64,000 nt of DNA from Candidatus Lambdaproteobacteria bacterium RIFOXYD2_FULL_56_26 (GCA_001783715.1 MFNF01000050.1:1-64000), one strand, 5' to 3'; shown: positions 54,115 through 63,429, counted from the first letter of the stretch. Numbers and translations: made by a program. Notes: generated from the sequence alone by a model not told the origin.

Positions 54115-56133
54115 ATGCCCCCCTCGTCGCTCCGTTTTTTTGTTTTGCTGTGGGTTGGACTTTGGTCCTCGCCCTTCTTTTGCCCCCTTGCCTTCGCCTT
54201 GGAATCCGAATCGGTCCCCGACCCGGCGGCCTTGAGCCCCCCAGCGGCCCAGCCGGAGGAACCAGTCGTGAACCCAGCCACCCTGGAAACCTCTGCTTCG
54301 GAACCGGATGTCCCCCAAGCCCCGGAAGCAATCGTCCATCAGGCCCAGGAAACAACCGTCCCCCGCCCCAAAGAACCGGCCCCGCTGCCGATGGGCGACC
54401 CCGAAGAGACAGCCGCCCTTTCCCAAGCCTTTGCGGCAGCCCTGCCCAGTTTCTCAGGGATGGAGGAGCCAGCCTTAGACCTCTCCTGGGAAGGGTTGAA
54501 GGGAGGGATCAAAAAAAATGCCCAGGCCAAAGGATTGACCAAGGGGCAGACCGAAGCGGGACTCCATTGGGTCAACCAGATGGAAAAGGACCCAGGGCTC
54601 TTGGCCCGGACCTTTGGCCTTGACCCCAAAGCCTCCTTGCCCCTGCCAAACTCGGCGGTCACGGCGGTGGGTTCTGTCTGGCTGCCTTACGGGGTCGCTT
54701 CCATGTGGCAACACTGCCAACTCCAATTCAAACGGGAAACCGGCCTGGCCTTGGAGCTGACCCAAGGCTGGCATTCCGGTGCCTACCAGCTTTGGGCTTT
54801 GGCCAAGGTCTCCACCAGTCTCTCCCAAGGGGTGCGCTCCTTTGGTCCTTTGGGGCCCTTTGGTCCCAGCGGAATCCGGGCCCCCTTGGGATACAGGCTC
54901 GAAGCCCCTCCCGAAGGCATGGAGTCCGCCCGCACCCTGCTGTTTGGACATTGCATCAACTTTGGGCTGGAGGAATCCGGCCCCAACCAACTGACCTTCG
55001 TTGGCCCCGAGGCCCTCTACCGGCCCAGTCTGGCCAAGCTGCCCGAGCCTTATGGCCCGGAGTTTCTGGCGGCCCTGGAGATGAGCCACTTTTACCCTTC
55101 CCCCGAAGGCTTGCGGGTCATCTTGTCCATAGCGTTCCAGGAGTCCAGCTTGGTCTGGGACCCGGCCTTGACCGATGAAAAAAAACAGGCCATCCGGGAG
55201 CAGTTTCTGTTGCCCATGGCCGCTGCTGCTGCCGGGCTGGGGGGCACCTTGAGCCAAATGGTCCTGCCCCAACGGCTGGTGGAGGAACAAAGCAAGTTGG
55301 CCACCGATCTGGTGGCTCTCTTGGGCCGTCGGAGCACCGAATACGACTTTTACCGTTGGACCCGGCAGACCAACCAGTTCATCAAAGAGATGATGGCCGA
55401 ATACGGCGGGCTGGCCCAGTGGGGGAGCCAATTTTTGCACCTAGAGCAGAAGTTCAAACGGCTCGAATATGAACCCCAAACCTTCGGGCTTTGGCAGCTC
55501 AACGTCAACCACTTGAGCGAGCGGATCTCCGGCAACTCCGCCTTGCGCCACAAATACCCGGCCCTGTTTTTTAAGGGCGGGAACCTGAGCCGGGAATGGC
55601 TGATCGAATCCTTGAGCGGACGACCCAAAGCCCCGCTGAACCGGATCCAGACCTTGAGTTTGATTTTTGAAAGTGCCTTGGGCCCCCGGTACCTGGACCA
55701 TTTTTTGGGCCAAAAGGAAGACCTGCTTTACTTTGCCGGGGAGAACCTCACCGGGGAGCTTTCCAGCTTTCGGGCAGCGGTGCAGGTCCGGTTGGGCGAG
55801 GTCACCGGGGCGAAGTTGACCTTTGACGGCGACCTTGCCTTTTCCAAACCCTACAGTCGGCAGCTGGACCACTCCCGAACCAGCCAGACCCAAAAGGTTC
55901 TCTTGGCCTACGCCCAGGGCCAAAAAAAGGCCCTGTCGGTCTCTCCCCAAAAGGCGGTTACCGAGCTTTGCTCCGCCTCCAGACGTTCGGAATTGATGGC
56001 CTCCAAGCTCTACCGGCTGCTGATGAAAGGTAGAATGGGCCAACGGGTCTTCCCCAAGATTCGCTCCGAACTCTACCAACAGTCCCCCTACTCCTACGGA
56101 AACCGGGTCCTCAAACGGGCCGAAAACTTCTGA
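54115..56133 (+). CDS. Envelope protein with lytic-transglycosylase-like region
   Basis: 672 residues. It has a signal peptide (cleavage near 28, ALA|LES) and a Pro/Glu-rich spacer (30-115), then about 120-330 with faint likeness to M15-type peptidases (SVWLPYGVASMWQHCQL, GWHSGAYQLW), but without the metal triad. Residues about 330-530 have IAFQESSLVWDP (E343) and TFGLWQLNVNHL (456-467), like the SLT catalytic Glu and GLMQ block. DUF1615 is another possible label. I infer a peptidoglycan-acting periplasmic protein. It follows atpE by 49 bases with no terminator seen. Confidence 0.5.
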   Translation: MPPSSLRFFVLLWVGLWSSPFFCPLAFALESESVPDPAALSPPAAQPEEPVVNPATLETSASEPDVPQAPEAIVHQAQETTVPRPKEPAPLPMGDPEETAALSQAFAAALPSFSGMEEPALDLSWEGLKGGIKKNAQAKGLTKGQTEAGLHWVNQMEKDPGLLARTFGLDPKASLPLPNSAVTAVGSVWLPYGVASMWQHCQLQFKRETGLALELTQGWHSGAYQLWALAKVSTSLSQGVRSFGPLGPFGPSGIRAPLGYRLEAPPEGMESARTLLFGHCINFGLEESGPNQLTFVGPEALYRPSLAKLPEPYGPEFLAALEMSHFYPSPEGLRVILSIAFQESSLVWDPALTDEKKQAIREQFLLPMAAAAAGLGGTLSQMVLPQRLVEEQSKLATDLVALLGRRSTEYDFYRWTRQTNQFIKEMMAEYGGLAQWGSQFLHLEQKFKRLEYEPQTFGLWQLNVNHLSERISGNSALRHKYPALFFKGGNLSREWLIESLSGRPKAPLNRIQTLSLIFESALGPRYLDHFLGQKEDLLYFAGENLTGELSSFRAAVQVRLGEVTGAKLTFDGDLAFSKPYSRQLDHSRTSQTQKVLLAYAQGQKKALSVSPQKAVTELCSASRRSELMASKLYRLLMKGRMGQRVFPKIRSELYQQSPYSYGNRVLKRAENF

Positions 56134-56234
56134 TCTGACCGCTTCGTTTTTTCCCCTCAAGTTTTTTCCTCTCTTGCCGTTAAGGAACTAGGCAAAAGAA
56201 AAAACCCAACCTGGGAAAAACAAAAGGAGTGGTT

Positions 56235-56540
56235 ATGGAAAGGGACATCAGCAGGGTCAGGGACACCTTGAGCCAAATGCTACAGCTCTCACTGTTCACC
56301 GAACGGACCTACCGCATGACGGTCAGGGATCTGGGGTCCTTTCACCTCAACTGGACCCAGACCCGCACCCAAGGGGAATCGGACGTGCTTTGGGAGTACG
56401 AGGAAGGGAAGCCGGTGCGGATCACCGCCTTTAACCTGGAGGAAGCCATCGACACCTACTGCCAAAAACTGAGCGAAGAAGCGATCTGGCCCCAAGGCCC
56501 AAGCCCCAAGGCAAACGCCAAGGCCACTCACATCGCTTAA
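56235..56540 (+). CDS. Small hypothetical protein (101 aa)
   Basis: 101 residues, soluble, no family recognised. Strong AAAGGAG site before the ATG. It has an amphipathic N-terminus (DISRVRDTLSQMLQL) and a middle block LWEYEEGKPVRITAF. The next gene starts 22 bases downstream on the same strand, so the two are likely co-expressed. Confidence 0.65.
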   Translation: MERDISRVRDTLSQMLQLSLFTERTYRMTVRDLGSFHLNWTQTRTQGESDVLWEYEEGKPVRITAFNLEEAIDTYCQKLSEEAIWPQGPSPKANAKATHIA

Positions 56541-56562
56541 CCAAACACCCCAAGGAGTACCC

Positions 56563-56727
56563 ATGGAAGACCGCAAAAGCACCCCTTTCGGAAAAAAGAA
56601 CCTGACCCGAGAAGAAATCGACCAGGCCCTCAAGGACTACCTTTCCCAGGGCGGAAAGGTCAAAAAGGAAGAGCCCTACTGGATCGAGGAGCCCAAGAGT
56701 TTGGGCTACGTCTCCAGAAGGCACTAA
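56563..56727 (+). CDS. Small acidic/basic hypothetical protein (54 aa)
   Basis: 54 residues beginning MEDRKSTPFGKKNLTREEID, with AAGGAG eight bases before the ATG. It is highly charged, hydrophilic and Lys/Glu-rich, with no membrane segment, and ends GYVSRRH. The gap to the preceding gene is 22 bases and a terminator follows at once, so it looks like a real second gene of a small operon. No homologue recognised. Confidence 0.6.
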   Translation: MEDRKSTPFGKKNLTREEIDQALKDYLSQGGKVKKEEPYWIEEPKSLGYVSRRH

Positions 56728-56747
56728 AAACCCCATCCCCCCTGCCT

Positions 56748-56777
56748 AAAAAAAGCCCGGTCTTCCGGGCCTTTTTT
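56748..56777. terminator. Bidirectional intrinsic terminator
   Basis: Six-bp stem GCCCGG / CCGGGC with TCTT loop, seven A before and six T after. It lies between the 54-aa gene and the MCP gene and overlaps the MCP stop codon on the minus strand. Confidence 0.88.
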
Positions 56778-58488
56778 ATTCGATCTTAAAGACCGAAACC
56801 TGACTTTTGAGCTTCTCGGCCATCCTCGAAAGGTCTTCGGTTGTGGTGTCCACCTCTCCAATGGTCCTTGAAAGTTCGCCCATCGCCAAGGCGTTGGACT
56901 GGCTGTTTTCGCTCAACTCGTCAGCAGTCTGAGCCAAAGAAGAAGTTTGTTCGCTTTGCCGAGAGATCTGGGCGGCCACTTGGTCCACGTACTGGCTGAT
57001 CTTCTCCACTTGGGCAATGATCCCACCCAGCAATCTGCCCGCCTGCCCCACCACCATTATCCCTTGGGCGACGTTGGCATAGGAGACCTCCAACAGCCGC
57101 TGGATTTTTTCGGTGGCTCCATGGCTTCGGTCTGAAAGGTTCCTGACCTCGTCTGCAACCACCGAGAAGCCCTTGCCGAACTCTCCGGCCTTGGCCGCCT
57201 CAATGGCGGCGTTGAGGGAAAGCAGGTTGGTCTGGTTGCTGATGTCCACAATCACCGACATGATCCCCAATATCTGTTTGGAGGAATCCTCGATCTTGCT
57301 CATGCTTACCGTGGTCGCCTCCACCGACTTGGTCCCTTCCTGGGCATCCTGGGAGGCTTGAGCGGCGATTTGCTGCGCCTGGGTGATCATCTCCTTGATC
57401 TTGAACAACGAGTCGGCCATGGCCTTCACATTTTCGGAGGTCACCGCCAAGGCCGTACTGGAATTTTCGATTCCATGGTTGACTTCCGCTGTGGTCCTGG
57501 AGATCTGGTCCGAGGTGGCGTGCAGCTCTTCAGAAGAGGCGGCCAGGGTTTCGGCGGTCCCGTCGATCTCTTTGATGACCTTGTGGATGTTGTCGATAAA
57601 ATGGTTGAATAACACCGCCAACCGTCCCACCTCGTTTTCCTCACGGATCGGCAGTCGTTTGGTCAGGTCTCCTTCCCCATCGGCAATGTCCTTGAACCGA
57701 AGCTCCAGTTGCTTGAGCGGAATAAAAATCATCCTGTTGAGCATCAGCGAAAGGATCCCCAAAATGGAGAGCACCATGACCAGCAGCGTCACGATGTTTT
57801 TGACCAAGTTGTGCCGGGCCGCTGCCAAGGTGTGCTCCATGTCGAAGGCCACCGAAACCACAGCCATGGTTTTCATCGGGTCCACCGCCATGTCCACCAC
57901 GTGGCAGGAAGCACAGGCCCCGATAAATTCGATCGGCTGGCCTCGAAGCTCGATGGGTTCCTTGTCCATGATCGCCACCCCAAAAACCCCTCGGAAGACC
58001 TTGTGGCCCTTTTTGAAAAGTTTTTCGTCTCCATCCCAATCCACGACCCCGTAAAAACTCCCCCCTTCGGCCAGAACCTTGCGATCCCAGCTGTCTTGGG
58101 GCAGCTGACGGTAGTTGATGCTAGGTTCGGTTTCCACGTAGGAGGCAATCTTGTCCCCCCAAGAGTACCAGACTACCGTGTCTTCCAAGGATTTGTTGAG
58201 CAGGACCAAGACCACGTCCAAGGCATCGGCGGGAACCTGAGTCAACCGGAGCTGGACCTCGTGGGGCAGGGAGTAAAAATGTTCCCCCAACTGGTCCCGC
58301 ACTCCAGCCCGACTCCACATAAAGGCTTGATTGGTGGCGGTACCAAAGCGGACCACGTTGGTGATCTGCTGTTTGATCCGTTCGGTGACCTCAGTGATCC
58401 CTTGGTTGTAGTCGATGACCTCCTTGACCGCAAAGGGTAGGACTAGGATCAAGGACATAAACAGGAAAATCTTGGTTTTAATCGACAT
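56776..58488 (-). CDS. Methyl-accepting chemotaxis protein with periplasmic heme c site
   Basis: 570 residues. TM1 (about 6-23), a periplasmic sensor (24-228), TM2 (229-250), HAMP (about 250-305) and the cytoplasmic MCP signalling domain with tip SRQSEQTSSLAQTADELSEN late in the chain and FSVVADEVRNLSDRS at the hairpin. The sensor contains C192-A-S-C195-H196, a CxxCH c-type heme site, in a Tll0287/PAS-like region. The protein is therefore likely a redox, oxygen or NO sensor feeding CheA through the CheW protein. Its two Cys must be exported and processed by cytochrome c maturation. Confidence 0.9.
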   Translation of the reverse strand: MSIKTKIFLFMSLILVLPFAVKEVIDYNQGITEVTERIKQQITNVVRFGTATNQAFMWSRAGVRDQLGEHFYSLPHEVQLRLTQVPADALDVVLVLLNKSLEDTVVWYSWGDKIASYVETEPSINYRQLPQDSWDRKVLAEGGSFYGVVDWDGDEKLFKKGHKVFRGVFGVAIMDKEPIELRGQPIEFIGACASCHVVDMAVDPMKTMAVVSVAFDMEHTLAAARHNLVKNIVTLLVMVLSILGILSLMLNRMIFIPLKQLELRFKDIADGEGDLTKRLPIREENEVGRLAVLFNHFIDNIHKVIKEIDGTAETLAASSEELHATSDQISRTTAEVNHGIENSSTALAVTSENVKAMADSLFKIKEMITQAQQIAAQASQDAQEGTKSVEATTVSMSKIEDSSKQILGIMSVIVDISNQTNLLSLNAAIEAAKAGEFGKGFSVVADEVRNLSDRSHGATEKIQRLLEVSYANVAQGIMVVGQAGRLLGGIIAQVEKISQYVDQVAAQISRQSEQTSSLAQTADELSENSQSNALAMGELSRTIGEVDTTTEDLSRMAEKLKSQVSVFKIE

Positions 58489-58584
58489 AAGTCCGCCCGT
58501 TAGGTGAGGAACAACTGTAAACTGGGCTACCTGTTACTATAATCGGTAGGGATTGGCCAGAAAAATAGCCCTAAATCTTCGGTT

Positions 58585-60126
58585 TCAATGGGCCGGGACC
58601 CAAAAATCAAACGACTCGGGACGGCCACTCAAGCGCAGCTTTACTTCCTCTGCCTCCCCTAGGCTCAACTTCACCTCTTTACCGGCAGGTCCGTACAAGA
58701 CCAAGCTCAACAGCCCTTCGGACAGCCGCTTCACCTCCACCTCGACCAAGGGGTCAAAACTCCAACTCAACTCGGGAGGCAGCGGGGACCCGTCTTTTCT
58801 TTGCAGCAAAAAAACGGTGCCCCTGGGGACCTCCAATCGGGTGCGCAGCCAATAAACCGGCTTGCCTTGGGCTTCTGGAGGGTAGCAGGGGGGAGCAACC
58901 GGGAAAAGCCGGGTGGCATCACCGGAGCCGCCCAAGATTTGGACCTGGAACCTCGGTTGCCCCGATACGGAAAAACTCACCTGACTGCAAGCCGCCCCTT
59001 CCAGCAACAGGCTGAAGCTGTTGGGATCCTCCCATTCCAGCTGGGCTTTTGTCCCTTCGGGGCCTTCCCACTCCAGGTCTCCGAAGGTGGGTTGGCCTTG
59101 CCGGGGCGGCAGGTAGAGGCTAAAAGGTTGTCCAGAAGGCAAAGCCAGCCACTCCCCCTGGCCTTGCAAAGTCACCAATGGGTGCTTGGGCTCCTGGATC
59201 ATAAAGTTCCAACGGCTCTCCTGCTTTTTGCCCTCTGCCTCAAACCGCAACCGCACCTCCACCGCCGCCCCCCAAGGCAACCGCTCGGCCGGGAAGGCGA
59301 CATGGCTGTACCGGTCCAGCCGGTGTTGGGGGTCCGTTTTGTTGGAAAGAATTCGCAGCAACTCCAAGGGCTGTTTCTCCCCTGGAAGCCATAGCTCCAA
59401 GGCCAGTAGTTTGGGCGGCTCGGGGTAAAAGGCGGGGTTGAAGGACACCGAAACCGGGTACCCGGAATAACCACGGTCCGGCAAAGGGTCGGGGGTTTCC
59501 TCAAAAAAAGCCGGTGGCACCGACACCCCTTCGGCGGGCCAAAGGATCCGAGCCGGACCCTGGGGCCGGGGGTCCGCTTCCGGCACTTTGGCCGGGAGAC
59601 ATTCGGGCAACAGGTCCAGGTCGGCCTTGTCCACCAGACAAAGGGAGGCGGCCCGAGCATTGCCCAGGAGGTACACATAACTGGCAGAATCCCCCTCCCC
59701 GGCTTTGGCCCAACCAACCCGGTCCCACTGGGGGTCCAGGAAGGCCAGACGGTGGTAAATCGCCGCCATCAAATCACTGAGGCTCGCCTGTCCATTGGCT
59801 TGGCCCAGGGAAAAATTCTCCGCCACCAGACTGGAGCTCCAACCGGCGTTCAAGGCCCGGCGGCTGGGGGTTTCACCGGTAAAACCCGGCTCGCCTTGTT
59901 CCTGCCGGTGGTCCTTGCGGCCCCCTTGGCTCAGGTACAAGGCTTGGCCCTGTGCTGCCAAGGTCAACCGAGGGTCCACCCACAACGGGGCCAGCCCGGC
60001 AGAGCTACGGATCCGGTTGAGCGATTCAATGGCCGTGGCCTCTTGGGCCCAAAGGGACGGGCACCAGAGGACCAGGAACGTCCCCAACAACAGCGGTCGG
60101 GCCACCCGCATCCCCGCTCGCTTCAT
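58585..60126 (-). CDS. Secreted CAP-domain protein with large C-terminal part
   Basis: 513 residues, with a signal peptide (MRVARPLLLGTFLVLWCPSLWAQ; about 6-28 of the product). Residues about 30-180 are a CAP/SCP (YkwD-like) domain: IESLNRIRSSAGLAPL, AAQGQALYLS, SLVAENFSLG and YVYLLGNA. The rest (about 200-513) is unassigned, with beta-rich, Pro/Leu-rich sequence. Its ATG overlaps the stop of the DUF815 gene (ATGA). CAP proteins of bacteria are secreted and mostly of unknown activity. The longer frame to 60252 has no domain support. Confidence 0.8.
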   Translation of the reverse strand: MKRAGMRVARPLLLGTFLVLWCPSLWAQEATAIESLNRIRSSAGLAPLWVDPRLTLAAQGQALYLSQGGRKDHRQEQGEPGFTGETPSRRALNAGWSSSLVAENFSLGQANGQASLSDLMAAIYHRLAFLDPQWDRVGWAKAGEGDSASYVYLLGNARAASLCLVDKADLDLLPECLPAKVPEADPRPQGPARILWPAEGVSVPPAFFEETPDPLPDRGYSGYPVSVSFNPAFYPEPPKLLALELWLPGEKQPLELLRILSNKTDPQHRLDRYSHVAFPAERLPWGAAVEVRLRFEAEGKKQESRWNFMIQEPKHPLVTLQGQGEWLALPSGQPFSLYLPPRQGQPTFGDLEWEGPEGTKAQLEWEDPNSFSLLLEGAACSQVSFSVSGQPRFQVQILGGSGDATRLFPVAPPCYPPEAQGKPVYWLRTRLEVPRGTVFLLQRKDGSPLPPELSWSFDPLVEVEVKRLSEGLLSLVLYGPAGKEVKLSLGEAEEVKLRLSGRPESFDFWVPAH

Positions 60127-61517
60127 CCCCGGTTGGCCAAAAATTGTTCGATCGTCCGGCCCGAAGGTTTGTCGTGGTGGTTGTGGGCTGCAAAACGCAG
60201 GAACTCGGGCCACCATTCCTGGGCCTTTGCTGCCGCTCCCTTTTGGCCGCACAGGAACACAAACAGCTTTTCCAGCTCCTCAAAGACTGGCCGGTCAAAG
60301 TGCAGCTTGAGCCCAAACCGGTCGCCCAAGGCCCTGGCTTCATCTTCCTGCTGCCGGTCCCCCGGCAGGGTCGGGTCCAGCGGCAAGGTGGAAACCAAAT
60401 TCACCTTGTTGGAGGTGGCGAGCAACATCAGGTTCTTGGGCATCTGTTCCAAGGAGCCTTCAAAAATACTTTTGAGGGCCTTAAATTCGGGGTGCCCCGG
60501 TTCAAAACCAAAGTCGTCCAAAAAGAGCACAAACTTTTCTTTTTTGCCTTCGATCCACCCAAACAACCGGGGCAGCTGTCCCAAGTCCCCCTGGGACACC
60601 TCGACCAGCCGCAGGCCCTGGGACCAGTATGCTTCGAGCAGCCCCAAGGCGGCGCTGGACTTGCCCATCCCCCGAGCCCCCCAAAGCAGGATGTGGGTGA
60701 AGCCCTGGGAGCCCAAAAACCGTTCGGTCATCTCCCGCAGCTTGGCCAAAGGCTCATCAATCCCAAACAGCCCCTCCAAGGGGGTCCATTTTTTGGGCTC
60801 GTCTCCTTGCAAAGCACAAACGCCTTGGGTATCTTGGCGGTACAAAAAGGCTTTGTGCCGACTGAACAAACCGCCGGAGTTTTTCTCCCAAAAGGCTTCC
60901 AGCTTAGCCAACACCGCTTCGGGTTGGGGAGGGTCAAACAGATCGTGCAGCGCCGCCAAACTGCAAGACCGGGGGGGCAGGTTGCGGCAAAGAGGCGGAG
61001 GCTCAACCCTGGGGCCGTTGCCCAGTTCGGTGAGGTTCAAAAGGCCGATCAACGCCTCTCGGGGCTCCAGGGCCGCAAGCTGGCACCCCAGTTCCACCAA
61101 GGGCAAACGGTCCTTTGGACCCAGGCCCAGCTTGGCGTAGATGTCTTGGTTGGCCAAAAGGTCGCACAGATAGGAGAGCCAAGGGGAGGGACCCAAGGGC
61201 GGGGCCGCCGCCAAGAGCAGGGAGCGGAACCGGTGGTACCGGTCCCACAACCCTTGCGACCCACGGGACTGTTGTTGCACAAAGACCCGTTGGTGGGCCA
61301 AGAGCCCTTCCATCGCTTGGTCTTTTTTGGTCTTCCATTGGAGCAGCAGTTCCTGCTCCAAAAAAGAGTACAGGTCCAGTGCCGCCACCAAAGGCTCCTC
61401 TGGCCCCAACAAGGCCGCCAGGCCCAAGACCTGGGCCTGGTCCAACCCTCGACCCAAAGGGTCGATCAGGTCCTGGTAGGCCCGTTCAATGCTTTGATGA
61501 TCCCACTGTGTCGCCAA
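60123..61517 (-). CDS. DUF815-type AAA ATPase
   Basis: About 464 residues with Walker A GARGMGKSS (about 280-288), Walker B FVLFLDDFGF, sensor SNKVNLVSTLPLDP and AAHNHHDKPSGRTIEQF at the end, the DUF815 pattern. The N-terminal 200 residues are helical and Leu-rich. Start uncertain: TTG at 61515-61517 has AGG-TAAC upstream, while a GTG at 61566 would overlap the pepA start on the other strand. Function unknown. Last codons overlap the CAP-protein ATG, so the pair forms one unit, divergent from pepA. Confidence 0.8.
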   Translation of the reverse strand: MATQWDHQSIERAYQDLIDPLGRGLDQAQVLGLAALLGPEEPLVAALDLYSFLEQELLLQWKTKKDQAMEGLLAHQRVFVQQQSRGSQGLWDRYHRFRSLLLAAAPPLGPSPWLSYLCDLLANQDIYAKLGLGPKDRLPLVELGCQLAALEPREALIGLLNLTELGNGPRVEPPPLCRNLPPRSCSLAALHDLFDPPQPEAVLAKLEAFWEKNSGGLFSRHKAFLYRQDTQGVCALQGDEPKKWTPLEGLFGIDEPLAKLREMTERFLGSQGFTHILLWGARGMGKSSAALGLLEAYWSQGLRLVEVSQGDLGQLPRLFGWIEGKKEKFVLFLDDFGFEPGHPEFKALKSIFEGSLEQMPKNLMLLATSNKVNLVSTLPLDPTLPGDRQQEDEARALGDRFGLKLHFDRPVFEELEKLFVFLCGQKGAAAKAQEWWPEFLRFAAHNHHDKPSGRTIEQFLANRG

Positions 61518-61543
61518 GTTACCTACATCCAAAAAAGGAAGGC

Positions 61544-62989
61544 ATGAAAATCCAGTTTGTTGCCCCACAGGTCCAGAAGAACCTGATCGTATTTTTTGAC
61601 GAAAAAAAACGGCTCCTGCTGCCCAAAGACTGGCCCCAAGAACTGAGCCGCCAGTGGCAAGCCTTTTTGGGGCTGCCGGAGGTCAAGGCCGAAAGTTCTT
61701 CGGTCCACAACCTCTTCCACCCTCTGGTGGAGCGGGTCTTTTTGGTGGGCTTGGGCAAAAAAAGGGACTTTCGGGAGCTCGGTGGAATGTTAGGCAAAAA
61801 ACTGGTCCAACCGGATTTTTCCAACCTCCACCTGCTCTTGCCCGAGGCCCCGAGCCATCCCATCTATAACGAGATTGAGCCGTTTCTGGAAGGTCTTTTC
61901 TTGGGCCGGTATCGGTACCAAGGTTTTAAAACCAAGGACAACCTGCCCGACCCTCTCTCCAATCTGACCTTCCTGGCCCCCAAGACCAAGGCTCTGGCCG
62001 AGGCGGCTTCCCTGGCTTGGACCAAGGCCTTGGCCACCAACCAAGCCAGGGACCTGGGCAACCTGCCGGGCAACAAGATGCGGCCCAAGGACCTGATGGC
62101 AGCTTGCAAGGCGGCAGCCAAGCAGGGCGGATTGACCTTTTCCGCCCTCAACGAGACACAGATGGAAAAAGAAGGCATGGGTTGTCTTTTGGGGGTCGCC
62201 CAAGGGTCCGAAGAGCCCGCCTTTTTGAACATCCTAGAATACAAGGCGGGACCCAAAGCCCCGACCTTACTGTTGGTGGGCAAAGGCCTGACCTTTGATT
62301 CGGGCGGCATTTCCCTCAAACCGGGCCTTGGGATGCAGGAGATGAAACACGACATGTGTGGCGGGGCAGCGGTCCTGGGGGCCATGCAGATCATCGCCCA
62401 ACTCAGGCCCAAGGTAAACGTGGTGGCCTTGATCCCCACCACCGAGAATATGCCCGACGGCAAGGCCACCAAGCCCGGAGACGTGCTGACCGCCTGCAAC
62501 GGCACCACCGTGGAGGTCCTCAATACCGATGCGGAAGGCCGGTTGATCCTGGCCGATGCCCTGGCCTACGGCATCAAGCGGTTTAAGCCCAGTGCGGTGG
62601 TGGATGTGGCTACCTTGACCGGCGCTTGTGTGGTCGCCTTGGGGCACTACCACTCGGGGCTGATGTGCAACGACGAAAAGCTGTACCAACAGGTCGAGCA
62701 GGCCGCCAAGCGGACCGGGGACCCGGTCTGGCGGATGCCCCACGCCGAGGTGTACGACAAGGAGATCGAAGGGACCCTTTCAGACCTCAAAAACATCGGC
62801 AGCAAGGACGGAGGGATGATCACCGCCGGGATGTTCCTCAAACGGTTTGTCGGCGAAGTGCCTTGGGCCCACCTGGACATTGCCGGTACCGCTTGGTCGG
62901 TGGAGCGCATTCCCTACTACCCCACCCAAGGGGCTACCGGGACGGTGACAAGGCTCCTGGCGGACTTGGCGATGAACTGGAAAAAATAA
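61544..62989 (+). CDS. pepA: Leucyl aminopeptidase (M17)
   Basis: 481 residues. The metal and active-site residues line up with E. coli PepA: K247, D252, D270, D329, E331 and R333 (offset of 23). NTDAEGRLILADAL is the family signature and GKGLTFDSGGISLKPG is intact. It removes N-terminal residues from peptides in the cytoplasm. The ATG has AAAGGAAGG in front; it is divergent from the AAA gene with a gap of 26 bases between starts. Confidence 0.97.
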   Translation: MKIQFVAPQVQKNLIVFFDEKKRLLLPKDWPQELSRQWQAFLGLPEVKAESSSVHNLFHPLVERVFLVGLGKKRDFRELGGMLGKKLVQPDFSNLHLLLPEAPSHPIYNEIEPFLEGLFLGRYRYQGFKTKDNLPDPLSNLTFLAPKTKALAEAASLAWTKALATNQARDLGNLPGNKMRPKDLMAACKAAAKQGGLTFSALNETQMEKEGMGCLLGVAQGSEEPAFLNILEYKAGPKAPTLLLVGKGLTFDSGGISLKPGLGMQEMKHDMCGGAAVLGAMQIIAQLRPKVNVVALIPTTENMPDGKATKPGDVLTACNGTTVEVLNTDAEGRLILADALAYGIKRFKPSAVVDVATLTGACVVALGHYHSGLMCNDEKLYQQVEQAAKRTGDPVWRMPHAEVYDKEIEGTLSDLKNIGSKDGGMITAGMFLKRFVGEVPWAHLDIAGTAWSVERIPYYPTQGATGTVTRLLADLAMNWKK

Positions 62990-63291
62990 TCCCTCACCCG
63001 GGACCGGGGGGTCTCAAAGGCCTTGCGGCCAAAGGGTTACGGCCCAATGCCCCAAAGGTCCAGTGGAAACCGGTGGCTTGGGGGGAAAATTGCTTTGCCC
63101 CAAAACCAAGGTTGGGGCTCGGCCCTTGGGCTTCCGATCCAAGCCTAACAGCGGTGGTTTGGAGGACAGGATCCCTCAACCTCCAAGCCACAAGGGCTTA
63201 CAGTGACAGAGCGGTACCAAGGCGGCCCGTCACCACCCTAAGAAAAGCCCCGGCTGGAGCGGATCAAAGGGGGAGGGATCCCAGAAAAACC

Positions 63292-63337
63292 AAAGGCGGT
63301 CTTAGGGGCAAAATCCACTCGCCCCAAAGCCGCCTTT
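63292..63337 (+). terminator. Interrupted hairpin with short T run
   Basis: Outer stem AAAGGCGG / CCGCCTTT and inner stem GGGGC / GCCCC with an internal bulge, followed by TTCTTG. It is 300 bases beyond pepA, so its target gene is uncertain. Confidence 0.5.
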
Positions 63338-63371
63338 TCTTGAGACCCAGCCTTGCAGGTCCCGTTTCTTC

Positions 63372-63391
63372 CAATCTATTGCAATCTATTG
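63372..63391 (+). repeat. Two-copy 10-bp tandem repeat
   Basis: CAATCTATTG twice in a row. Too short to say more; it may be part of a regulatory region or chance. Confidence 0.5.
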
Positions 63392-63429
63392 CCTATTAGG
63401 GGCAGGCCAAAGAGGCCGCCCCCAGCGCC

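Larger units (their letters stand above)
62990..63429. other. Gene-poor stretch between pepA and the 58-aa gene
   Basis: About 440 bases with no reading frame I can support on either strand; a 65-codon minus frame here shows no family likeness. It holds a terminator-like hairpin (63292-63337) and a short tandem repeat (63372-63391). Otherwise I see nothing. Confidence 0.6.

Noticed and set aside
62994-63191. 65-codon minus frame after pepA
   Set aside because: No ribosome site, no family likeness and Pro/Gly-rich composition like a random frame.
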